Below the pieces are notes generated by a model, which did no database searches, had not been told where the DNA came from, and saw only the letters and a program-made list of their open reading frames with translations. The position numbers and the translations under genes were made by a program. From Heterotrichella gracilis (Eukaryota; Sar; Xanthophyceae; Tribonematales; Xanthonemataceae): 64,000 nucleotides of DNA. The stretch covers positions 80,383-144,382 of the forward strand of contig JAULBX010002667.1 in the NCBI GenBank assembly GCA_032358255.1, read 5' to 3'. Positions 54,336-64,000 of the stretch are shown here, piece after piece. Numbering within the stretch: the stretch's first letter is position 1; every line of letters starts with the position of its first letter.

Positions 54336-55148
54336 ATGGGGGCAGCAGTCTGCGCACAAATGCACGTGCGCAAACAAGGAGCGTTGTTTAACATGTATCG
54401 ATACTGGGGGAGTGCCTGCAACTACATCAGCAACGTTATCTACTCCCCATCCCATTCCCACCTCAACAACGTCTGAATTCTCCACCCGCTCACCAATTTT
54501 GCAGCATGCACTTCCGGCACGTTCCTTTGCTTCTGCTCTGAATTCTCCCCACTGGGTCCCCCACCCCACATGCCCCAATACATTTTGAACAATGCATCAG
54601 CTCCCACCTGCCAATGCTGACAAGCTTGTGGAGCGGTCACTTTTTTACAACTTTGTTTCCTTTTAAAATTTCCTTTCCGTTACGCGCAGGGATATACGGA
54701 CTGCCGCCTTGTAGAAATACTATGCTTGGCATTCAATTGCAAGTCATATCAAGCAACCCCTCGTTACAGCGCATTACAAAGCAAACATGAATAACAATTA
54801 TCTGTGCAACACAATTTATCTAATTATAGTGTTGAAGCGCTTCACCTGCAATCCACACTGTGGTCAGTACTTGGATTAATTAAGCAAATGCTATTTAATG
54901 TGTCAATATTCAAGTGTCAATGAGCACTTGTAACTGACTAATGGTGTAGGAAAAAATAAAAAAATGTGCCAATGGTAGTTCTAAAAAAATGCCAATGATA
55001 TTTTCTTGAAAAAATATTAACCGCTTTAAGCCGGTGTCATGATGGTTACGCTGCTGCAATTATCCCACAAAACCGCACCCTCGCCATGCTGCGGGAGGTC
55101 TAAACAAACTTTGCATTAGGCGTAGAAAAGCTAAGCATCCTCATGCCC
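54336..55148. other. Convergent intergenic region
   Basis: Between the stop of B and the broken 3' end of D. AT-rich from 54770 on, no coding signal. It is the likely junction of the two duplicated gene-pair units. Confidence 0.55.
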
Positions 55149-56901
55149 TCACCCCGCCACGCACATCATCAACGTCTGTCCTACAAGCTTATTCACACTT
55201 TCTGGGAGGTGAGTGGCTGCTTTGCTTAGCATACTGCCTATAGGCCACGCAGCCTTTGTTGGGGTGGCAGCTGCCCTGCTACTTAGGGTTGAGTGGGCAG
55301 CTGGCGCACTGGGTAACTGCGTTGCCCTTGCTATCGCTGCCCTTTGATGTAATGAAGTTGGATGCACAGCTGGTGCAGCCCTTGCCATCCACGCAATTTG
55401 CGCAGCCGGTTGGGCAGGGGGCGCAAGTGGTGGGTGTGCCTCGCATCTTGTAGGACCCCTTGGGACACATCTTGCAGCCCTGTCAAGCACAGGCGTCAAG
55501 TCATTTTTGTTGTGCTTGCTGGGTGCAGAATTTTGCATGCAGTCCACGACTGTCATGGATACCAGTTGGGCTGTATACTATGCGAGTACACATGGCATTG
55601 CAACCACTTCCAACTATATAGCAGGCAGTAATTATTGCAAAAACATAGGTCCCTAGCTATAGCAACACATTCCATGTAGGCATGACTTTGACCTCGGGAC
55701 CCTCTGGACACATGCTACTCAATAAAAAAAGAAAAACAAAGTATTAATTCCACCAGAATCGTTTCTTCAATTCTTTTCCGCCATTCTGCACAATTTTGCA
55801 CCATTGGATTTGCATTTTTTCTGTTCGCAGCGTTCTGCAACAGTTTCAACCCACGGGTATGAGAGAAGAAAGAAAGAATGAAAGGAAACGCCCACAGGTG
55901 ACAGACAGGCACAAAAGACACACACCTCCTTGCCAACCACCAAAACAACTTGAATCACAAGATATAGCCTCAAGCATAGCCTCGTCCAAAAATCAAGAGA
56001 CTTCAGTCAGAGTTCAGGAACGCATTTAAACAGTATGACTAAAGTAGGCTGCTGGGCCATTTACATGTGAGAATCGCGTACCTTGACGGCATCGCAGTTG
56101 ATGCAGATAATATCATGAGCGCTGAGCATTTGTACTTATATCATCGCAGTATAAAATTGTCATTCATAGTCAAATCACCAGCGCCCACAGAGCTCCACAC
56201 TGTGCCACAAGAACGGATTTTAATAATCATGGGTCACGAGATGGAATTTCGACCTTGAATTCATGGTGGCAGGAAGAGGTCACACCTGGCATGCAGCGCA
56301 GCTCGCTGGGGCAGTGCAGGTCCTTGCTGCAGCTGAAGCACTTGGACCATTTTTTGCTTGAAGCGCCGTGATAGTTGCAACGTCATGACGCCGATCAGTG
56401 TGTATCCAGACTGGCACCTGTGCATGAGGGTTGGGCCCTGGGTTCAATAGCGAACTTCGGTGCCAAGAAATTAGAGGACGCAGCAAGCCAGAAAATGGCT
56501 GTGCCAATGGCCATATTGCAGGCCCTGGGAGGTGATTACTTATTAATTACTCCGGGAGGCAATTATTTATTAATCACTTATTAATTACAACAATTAATTA
56601 ATTACATGCCCATCTGGGTTTCGATTCCAGATTAGTTGACACCTTTCTACATTTCTAGTGCGATATTGCAACAGCAGCAAATCCGCATTGGTGCTCATGC
56701 ATGACAGGTTGCAGTGCAGTCGTCCAGTGCACAGCCAAACATACTTGCTGCACGTGCCGCTGTCGGCTTTCATGCAATCTGCACAGCCAGCACCTCCGGC
56801 CTTGCAGACAGCGGCAGTGAGCATCCGCCGCCCTGCACCACCCTCAAGCCCCTCTCTAGCAGCCAGCTGAGCTTGACACACCGCCAGGAGCAGCAGCAAC
56901 C
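55149..56901 (-). pseudogene. Cys-rich pseudogene D, remnant of an A-like gene
   Basis: Only pieces of the 13-exon plan remain. Exon 1 (56901-56745) encodes LLLLLAVCQAQ and GGAGRRMLTAAVC. Exon 2 (56417 down to about 56286) starts CQSGYTLIG but a 19-base segment before the HGASS codons shifts the frame; the true frame then continues WSKCFSCSKDLHCPS. Exons 3-11 are missing. A scrap of exon 12 (CINCDAVK plus donor) lies near 56085-56110. Exon 13 (about 55495-55149) keeps GCKMCPKGSYK and CVDGKGCTSC, then has an in-frame TAG after CASCPLNPK and later another frame change before MMCVAG. It is head to head with C as A is with B. Confidence 0.85.
56525..56610. repeat. AT-rich TTATTAATTAC repeat
   Basis: Several overlapping copies of TTATTAATTAC and AATTATTTATTAATCAC within intron 1 of pseudogene D. 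Confidence 0.75.
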
Positions 56902-58795
56902 CTAGGCAAGGCAGCCTAGAGTGCCGCTGCAGTCACAAACCCGTGTGGGGTGTTTGTAGCTGCTCCCCACATTACGTTGACCTTTAATATATGTCACTGG
57001 ACAATGCATCGGTCAACAGTGCAGCTATATACTGGCATGTGAGCATCAGGGTGTACTACGTTGTTGTTTGCCCCATTCTGTCTGTCTAGAAGGCTGTTGG
57101 AGATTTGGATCAAATTTCCCTGCTGCTGCCCGAAGCTCGTCTGCTGCCTACCAAACCAGACGCTACCTCCTAGCCACCTCCTCGCCAACCCCAACTTTGC
57201 CACCCTCTTCTGAAGCCCACAGCCTATTACAGCCTCCAGCAAATAATCCCAGCCAATTGCCCCAAAATGTGCCTTCTCAGCCTCACATGTTGTCACACAC
57301 TGCTACCAGCCCCATTTTTGCTATTTCTGCCCACACTCAGCCCCCAACTGCTCATATCGCCAACAACCCCAACCCAAACCTAAACCCTAAACCCTAAACA
57401 GGCACAGACTTGATCAACCCTCCTTCTTTCCTCCCTGGGACGCTTATTATGGGGGCAGTCTTTGTGACGAGACTATGCTTTGTGTGGCGTTCCTGTTTTG
57501 CAAATCAATTGTCTTTCTAGACAGCGCGAGCTGGCCCGAAATATGTATCCGTGTATTTTGTAAACCCCAATCCCCAACTCCTAACTGCCATTGTTTTCGC
57601 CCACTGTGGCTCAATTCTTGTTGTCTATGCATCAGCATACAGGAGTACTTCACCTGCTCCCGATGTAGGGCTCCACCTGCAGCCAGCTGTCATCTTTGCT
57701 GGAAGTCCTCTCTAGTGGGCGATTGTCAACCCCATTGATAGGCCGCGAAGCTGCATGTGGCAAGCCAATCGGAGGAAAATTGCGGGCGGACAGGCAACAA
57801 GAGCCGCGATAACTGCCACAATACCTACAATTGTCACTTTGTCGGCCGCGGCCATATGCAAGTGGCAAAAGCATGCATGCCACTGAGTAGGTCTGAAACA
57901 ACCAAATATTGTTAGTGTACCAGTCCTGCTGATATGGTTGGTAGAACGCCCATCAACAACCATAACGCCATGCTTTTAAAGGGGCGTGCCATCGGTTGTT
58001 GACATAAAGTACGTCGTCCCGCCCCGCAGTGACGTCTCCGATATGGTATCTGACGACAGATACACGCAAGCACGGCTTGCCACGGGCCTAAAGGATCCTT
58101 GCAGCTATTGCAGCACGCTTCATACTAGAACTGTATACAACTCATCCAAATTCTAGCCAGTCGTGGATTTTATGGAAAGTTTCGGCCAAGCTGTATTGTG
58201 GCATGCATGCATGTTGTCTTCGCTATGCCTTTCTGCTTGTCATCGTTCCCTTTGGCTTCACGTTTTTATCTGTCAAGTGTAGATTCACAGCACTTATGCT
58301 ATTAAGCACAGTGCAAGGTTTGCGTTCAATGCCACCCAAGCACCGCAGCAAGAAGTAGACCGATGACAGCTGCCTGGAGGCGTAGCCCTATACCAGGACT
58401 GGTACTGGTAGCAGGTGAGGCGACCTTTTCACTCACTGAAGCATTCATAGGGGCACTGCGTCCTGCGTCATCGAAGCAGGCATTTCAAATTGTACCCAAC
58501 TTTGGCCACCTGCCATGGCACTAGATTAGCTGTACAGCTGTACGCGGTGGGGTGTCGGCATGGCCTGCCAGGACCAGGCGCATGGGGGACGGGGCAGGCG
58601 AGGGAGGGGCAGGCCCTGTGCGCGCATGCGGCTTGGGAGCGCCCCCTGTGTGGCCTTGGAGGGCTCAGGTGTAGGCGACTGGAGTTACCGAGTCACCTTC
58701 TTTGCCATACATGCCACTTTCACAACTCTTGCTATACACTGTCAGCCGGTAGCTGATTGGTTTTTTACCAAGTTTAACCCAAACATGCCTGCCAG
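56902..58795. promoter_or_regulatory. Shared upstream region of Cys-rich pair D/C
   Basis: Divergent interval matching the A/B interval over about 57540-58440. It also holds a Pro/Ser-rich plus-strand stretch at 57068-57397 ending in CCTAAACCCTAAACCCTAAAC, which has no partner in the A/B interval. The in-frame reading before the C signal peptide meets a TAG at about 58749, so the start codon must lie in an upstream exon. Confidence 0.6.
57375..57402. repeat. Interstitial plant-type telomere repeats
   Basis: Three consecutive CCTAAAC / CCCTAAA words. Similar short runs are at 10254-10272 (GGGTTTAGGGTTTAGGG) and 28944-28965 (CTAAACCCTAAACCCTAAACC). Confidence 0.85.
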
Positions 58796-61700
58796 GCTTT
58801 CTCCTGCTGGTGCGCCTGGCGGTGAGACAAGCTCAGCTGGATGCTGGAGAAGGCCTGGAGGGTGGCACAGGTCGGCGGGTGCTTGCTGCTACCGCCACCT
58901 GCAAGCCCGGAGGAGTTGGCTGTGAGGAATGCACGCAAGACAATTACTTGAGCGACATTGTTTGCGGCAAGTACGGCTTTGCACTGCTTCATTGGGAGGC
59001 TTGTACTGCAACCTGTCATGGGTCTACACAAGCACAACAGGCAAAAATCTGCTGACATCAAGCACATTTATAGAACGTAGTACCGGTCAATGATGACTAG
59101 GAACTGTTGAAAAAGCTGTACTGACACCAGCTTGGCCATGACCACCCCTGCATGTCCCCAAGGGTTTTGGCGCAGCCATTCATGTGACTTGCTACGCACT
59201 CTTGTCTCGTTGCCTGGACATGCTATACAAAGTATGCATAGGCCAAAACCCTCCACACACACAGGTGCCAGTCGGGGTACACACTGATCGGCGCTGGCTT
59301 CCATGCATACTATACTAATGATAAGTGGTCCAAGTGCTTCAGCTGCAGCAAGGACCTGCATTGCCCGAGTAAAGCCTGCATGCCAGGTGCGCCCCTAGCG
59401 CACCTAGCGCACCCTCATCTGCCTCGACCCCAGGCACTAAACCAATGGTATAAACGAATCTTTGAGCAACATGTTGAAAGGAGCTTGAAATCCTTCAAAA
59501 CCATTCTTGTAGCTTGTATGTTGCTCAGTGTGGCATACTCTGGGGGGTCATGAATCACTGATAAAAAAAAATGTGAAGCAGGTATGATCTTTGCTTTTCT
59601 CGTATATTGGCCACATTTGTTCTCATGTAAAAGCCCCAGCTACAAATGGAACAAAGATTTCTGACAAAAAGCTGAAATGACCTCGTATGCGTCTCTGGGT
59701 ATATTAGGTATGCCTCGTGTAAAAGCCCCAATTACGAATGAAAGTTTTTAGAAGGAATTATTTCGTCTGTGTCTTTCAAAGATAGTGGTGCGTCATAAAG
59801 GGTGTATATAATGCAAATGTGCTGGATGCGTCCCGGTGTTTTTATGCTGTGCAGTCACCCCCCTAGTGCACACTGTGAAGCTACTAATTGCCCAGTTGCT
59901 GGTCCCACCCCCCTGGCAGGTATTGGCTGCAGCCGATGTGCAGCTGGAAATATACTCATGGAGGAGATGGTCCCTATGGCCTTTAGGAATGCTGGTTCAA
60001 ACACCGTGAAGGTGCAGCGCTGCGTGGAGTCGAAGTCTTTGGGGTGCGCCACAGCGATTGACTTTCTGGGCTGTGCCACATGCCCTAAAGGTGAGAGAGA
60101 TGTAAATTGAGATGTGACCAACGTGACACTCTGTTAAACTAGTGCCGTAAGGTGTGCGTCACTGTACTTGCAACCCTCCAGTCATACCTCCTGTGTATAG
60201 AAGTACAGACCCTAGAAGACCTTGCATTGCTGGCCACAAAAAAGAACATGTGAGCATGGATGGTTCATTGCAACTCCGCACAGGGTAACTTATGAGGTTT
60301 TAGTCAAACTGCATGTGCATCTTCAGCGGGCACAACTGGATGGGCATTTAAGTTTGGACACATCCTTCTCAAGTGTGGGTCAATGACGCCACTCGCTCAG
60401 AATTCAATAGACTACCAACATGTGTGCATATGCATGTCATTCCCTTTGTGATCCGGGACCCCTTGTGCAGGCACATCCCGGGTCATGGAGGTGTATAACC
60501 AGGATGCATTGGATACGCTTGCATACGACATGCCCAGCATGGCGTTCTTTACCACAGGTATGAGAGGCATTGGGTAGTGTACAAAAACCGTGCCATGCAT
60601 GCACATACAAGCGCTGCAAAGATGGACCATTGAAAATAATGGAGCCTGCAACCATGATGTGTGTGCTAGCTGTGTATTGATAGTACGTCATTTTGACACA
60701 TGGACAAGGGTTCATCTATCTTGGTTGGTGGTGCACCAGTACTGATGGAGAACTCAAACTGCCACACATCACAAGATGGCTTGATTTTTGCTCAGGATTT
60801 TCATGCTTGCCCTGCTCCAAGCTGGGATGCAGCGCTGCTGCCTGCAAAGACACAATTGGATGCACCTCCTGCCCTGCTGGCAAGTACTTGGGGTTCAGCC
60901 AAAACCCTAAGGTGCCCATCTCTGTGCGGACCTGCGTTGCCACATCCCCCTCCACGAAGGCCCACTGCAAGTGAGTGCAAAGCAAATATGTATCATGTAT
61001 TATGATCATGGTGGGGCATTCACGCATTGCTTTAGTACATCAAATGAATTGCTGAAGAGTGGAGTCTGTTCTGCTTAGGCTGCATTAAAGTTTTAAACCC
61101 ACGCTGGCTTGTAATCAGCGTTTTTCTCAATTTTATTCATTGTATCTAGTAATGGTAGGGACTCGTGAGGGAATGACTAGCGTCCAAGGCTGGCTCTTTC
61201 TCATTCTGTCTCTTCGTCAACCAACGTCCTCATACTTGAGATGAGGAGCGTAGGTTTTCATTTATTCTAATGTACAGGAAGCTGGCCCCCAGTGGAGCAT
61301 GTGCTGAGTGCAAACCAGGCTACATGATGTATCAGCCCACCTCGGGCGTAGACGGCATGCCGTATAGCCTGCCACTCAACCTGGCCAACATTCAGTGCAA
61401 GAGCTGCTCAGGGTATGGCAGGTAAGTGGCACCTTGATGCGTGTGGAGTAGGTGTGGCTCACTGAGCAGTAGTTATTTTTAAGTGCACGTGCTGTGCAGA
61501 ATGTCGTCTTTTCACCACAAGTGTGAACAGTGGTGTTGTTGCAAGCCCTGCAAAGGTTGACTGTGTTTCTCATTCACAGTCTGCTGTGATCGCTGCAGTG
61601 CTACAGGTTGACAAATGCCTCTTCAGGTTTTTGTTTGCTCAACACTTTCTTGGTGTTGCCGCAGGTGTGCCAAGTGCGACTCTGCCAAGGGTTGTACCTC

Positions 61701-63657
61701 CTGCCCCAGAAACTTCTTGTTGCTGCCCGATAAGAACAACACCCTAGGGTCCCAGTTGTGCCGCAGCTGCCAGGAGGTGCTGGGATGCAAGGAGTGCAAT
61801 GGGAAAACAGGGTGCACAAGCAAGTGCCAAGGTGAGGAAAACTGAGGTCTTAATGGGATGAACATTACTGGCATGATATATAATTATGTTAGGTTGTCAT
61901 GTGAAATATATCGTTACTTCAAGGTCAGGTTGCGCAGCTATTTATCTTTTTATTTATATCATTAAGTTTCATTGTTATCCTATTTCCATAGTTATATATG
62001 GTTGTTGCAGTGTGCATGACGTATTGATGAGCTTGACTGATGCCATTGGCGGGCAATAGAATGGGTTGCATCAGCTGTGTGGGTAACGCGAAGTCCCCCA
62101 AGATGGCAACATTTAGCACATCACTGCATCTGCTGCTCTCTTTCATGGCAATATATCATCTTACGCATACGTGTACATCCAAGACGCCTTGCTTTTGTCT
62201 GGTTGTCTAAATGGAGCTTTTATAACACATAGTATGTGCCACATACCCTGATGCTGTGAATAAATAATAAGATGTGCCTGGGGTGCTGTTTAGCTAACTA
62301 CATGTTCTTATTATTCCATACTCGTGCAGCCAACTCCTTTTCAGCCACCACCGCCAATTCTGGGTACTCCTCTCTGACTGGCCTGAAGGCATGCGCTCTC
62401 CGCCCCAATGGCAACAGCCTGTGTGCAAAACCAAACCCGGAATTTGGCTGCACTGCATGCAAACCCGGTGGCAGGTTAATCGACTACCACCCATCCACTT
62501 CATACATCTCTGGCTACCGAGCCACCCCCCAGAAAACGTGCAAGAGGTGCAATGGCTGTGCGACTTGCAACTCCAATGGCTGCCTCACGTGCGCTAAGGG
62601 CTCCTACCTGGAAGATGGCAATAATGATGGTACACCGTCTTGCAGCACCTGCAGTGAGGTGCGAGATACTGCCGTGACTAGGAAGGTCCATTTAACATGA
62701 TGACAGGTTTCTTGTTGGCGACTAATTACTAAAAAGGGGCTCTAAATTTTGCGTTGTGGGCATTGACTTGGCACTCCTAGACAGCAAGGTTGGGGTAGCT
62801 GGGGTTGTTTTGCAAATGCACGATTTCTGTGATTATGATGAGCACATGGCATAAGTTTCTCACGCTGCTCTGCCTATATATTTGGCTGCTTTTCCTCCCA
62901 GTTAAATGTGAAATGTTGCATTGATTTCCATTTGCCTGATATTCCTGATTATATATATTTGTTTGTATGTACATCGCACACATATCTCGACACATAATGA
63001 CCTTTCATATTCTGTTATCTTGGTGACAGGATTATGTGCGTGCCAGGTTTGTGCATGGCGTGTGTAATGCCATGACCGTTTTGTTAAATGAACACTCCAT
63101 GCCTTAGTCATGCAAATTTGACAAGTCTGCACCAATGGCCGCTTTGGTACTGGAGACTAGCCAGTTTTATCTGGCCTCAAGCCTGCACCGTGTGGTGTAC
63201 GTACCTGGCTCGCCACCCGTGGGCGCTCCCTTTCTTTCTTTCTATCAGTACTCGGGATGCCTTTGTACCTCTGCATTCAATGCCCTTTGAAATGGACATG
63301 CAGCAGCCAAGGCATCCCAAACGCTTCATCATTGCTGACACATACCGCCCACTTTGTGTGCATGTACAGTTTGGCACTGGCTGCTTTGCCTGCAATGCCA
63401 ACTCTGGCTGTACATCCGTGACACCCAAGGGCTACTACAAGGCAAAAGGGTACGATGATGTGATGATCTTCCTCCAAAAGTGCCCCTCCAACTGCGTCAG
63501 GTGCGAGTACAACAAGGGGTGCACAGCGTGCAAGCCAGGGTACATCATTCAAGGCGGCAGTATTGGAAGTCGCTGCATTGCCATGTCCAGTCTCAACTGC
63601 GCCAAGTCTGGTGCCAAGGGGTGCACGACATGCAAGGGGGGATACTTCCTCAAGAAG
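58796..63657 (+). CDS. CxxC-repeat secreted protein C, 3' end outside the window
   Basis: Nine exons equivalent to exons 1-9 of A and B: 58796-58970, 59265-59386, 59920-60090, 60471-60557, 60796-60970, 61278-61421, 61665-61831, 62330-62658, 63370-63657. All are open with consistent phases. Exons 5-9 are very close to B at protein level (GFSCLPCSKLGCSAAACKD, CRSCQEVLGCKECNGKTGC); exon 4 differs most. Exon 9 ends YFLKK at a GTGCGA donor, and exons 10-13 would follow beyond 64000. As in B there is no in-frame ATG for the signal-peptide exon, and an AG precedes GCTTTCTCCTG. Likely an extracellular protein; function unknown. Confidence 0.8.
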
Positions 63658-63922
63658 GTGCGATGCATGCCATGCCGGTGGTGCCATGCATCCAAGCTGG
63701 TAAACCAGCCATTGAAAGCTGGCAAATCGTATACCATCAAAGCAATACTTTAGAGCAACAAGTCACTCACAGCATGCACTACCTCCAATGGGTTCAAGGG
63801 TTCAGGTGCAAGATTGCCAGTTGCCGTTAAATGTGGTGCATCTGCAGGCTGTCACCAAGTATTAACCCAGGATTAAGATAAGAACATGTGTAATTGCTAT
63901 GCCGCCTATGCACGCCTTTGGC

Positions 63923-64000
63923 GTTTCTTTTCTTTTCTTTTCTTTTCTTTTCTTTTCTTTTCTTTTCTTTTCTTTTCTTTTCTTTTCTTTTCTTTTCTTT
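63923..64000. repeat. TTTTC pentanucleotide microsatellite
   Basis: About 15 perfect units of TTTTC (CTTTT) run to the window edge, inside what should be intron 9 of gene C. Confidence 0.98.

Noticed and set aside
57068-57397. Pro/Ser-rich plus-strand frame ending in CCCTAAA repeats
   Set aside because: Low-complexity composition, no partner in the duplicated A/B interval and no splice support as a first exon.
39566-64000. Cys-rich genes as a bacterial or viral insertion
   Set aside because: They have 13-exon structures with the same GT-AG splicing as the rest of the window, which points to resident nuclear genes.

Overview
The window is nuclear DNA from a photosynthetic eukaryote, most likely a chlorophyte green alga. 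Genes are split by GT-AG spliceosomal introns. One protein carries a bipartite thylakoid-lumen targeting peptide, one is a eukaryotic DNA ligase I, and plant-type telomere words (CCCTAAA/TTTAGGG) are scattered through introns and even exons. Genus is not resolved. I saw no rRNA, tRNA, CRISPR or bacterial operon. All exon joins below were made by eye from splice sites and reading phase.

Left part (about 0.3-16 kb): a secreted YcnI/DUF1775-like protein with a long Ser-Pro-Lys repeat tail (+); a secreted PC-esterase/SGNH-like protein with altered catalytic residues (-); an unnamed thylakoid-lumen protein (+); and a head-to-head pair of F-box/LRR paralogues, of which the left copy has a one-base frameshift. 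Middle part (16.6-36 kb): a two-domain CDC48-type AAA+ ATPase (-), divergent from DNA ligase I (+), whose first exon has a mitochondrial-type leader followed by an internal Met and a PIP box; then a PP2C-fold protein that has lost most metal-binding residues (+). The 35.6-39.6 kb gap holds only a decayed transposon-like fragment and a 22-bp palindrome.

Right part (39.6-64 kb): very cysteine-rich, CxxC-repeat secreted proteins. Gene A (-) and gene B (+) stand head to head. A second head-to-head unit follows: D (-), a wrecked copy of A, and C (+), a paralogue of B that runs off the window. The intergenic region between the partners is shared in the two units, so the whole divergent pair appears to have been duplicated and one arm then lost.

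The most unusual genome-scale signal is a set of 'exon echoes'. In the multi-exon genes from 3.6 to 32 kb, introns contain decayed direct copies of the neighbouring exon edge, often with its splice site. They are seen in the esterase, lumenal, AAA+ and ligase genes, and I do not see them in the Cys-rich genes.
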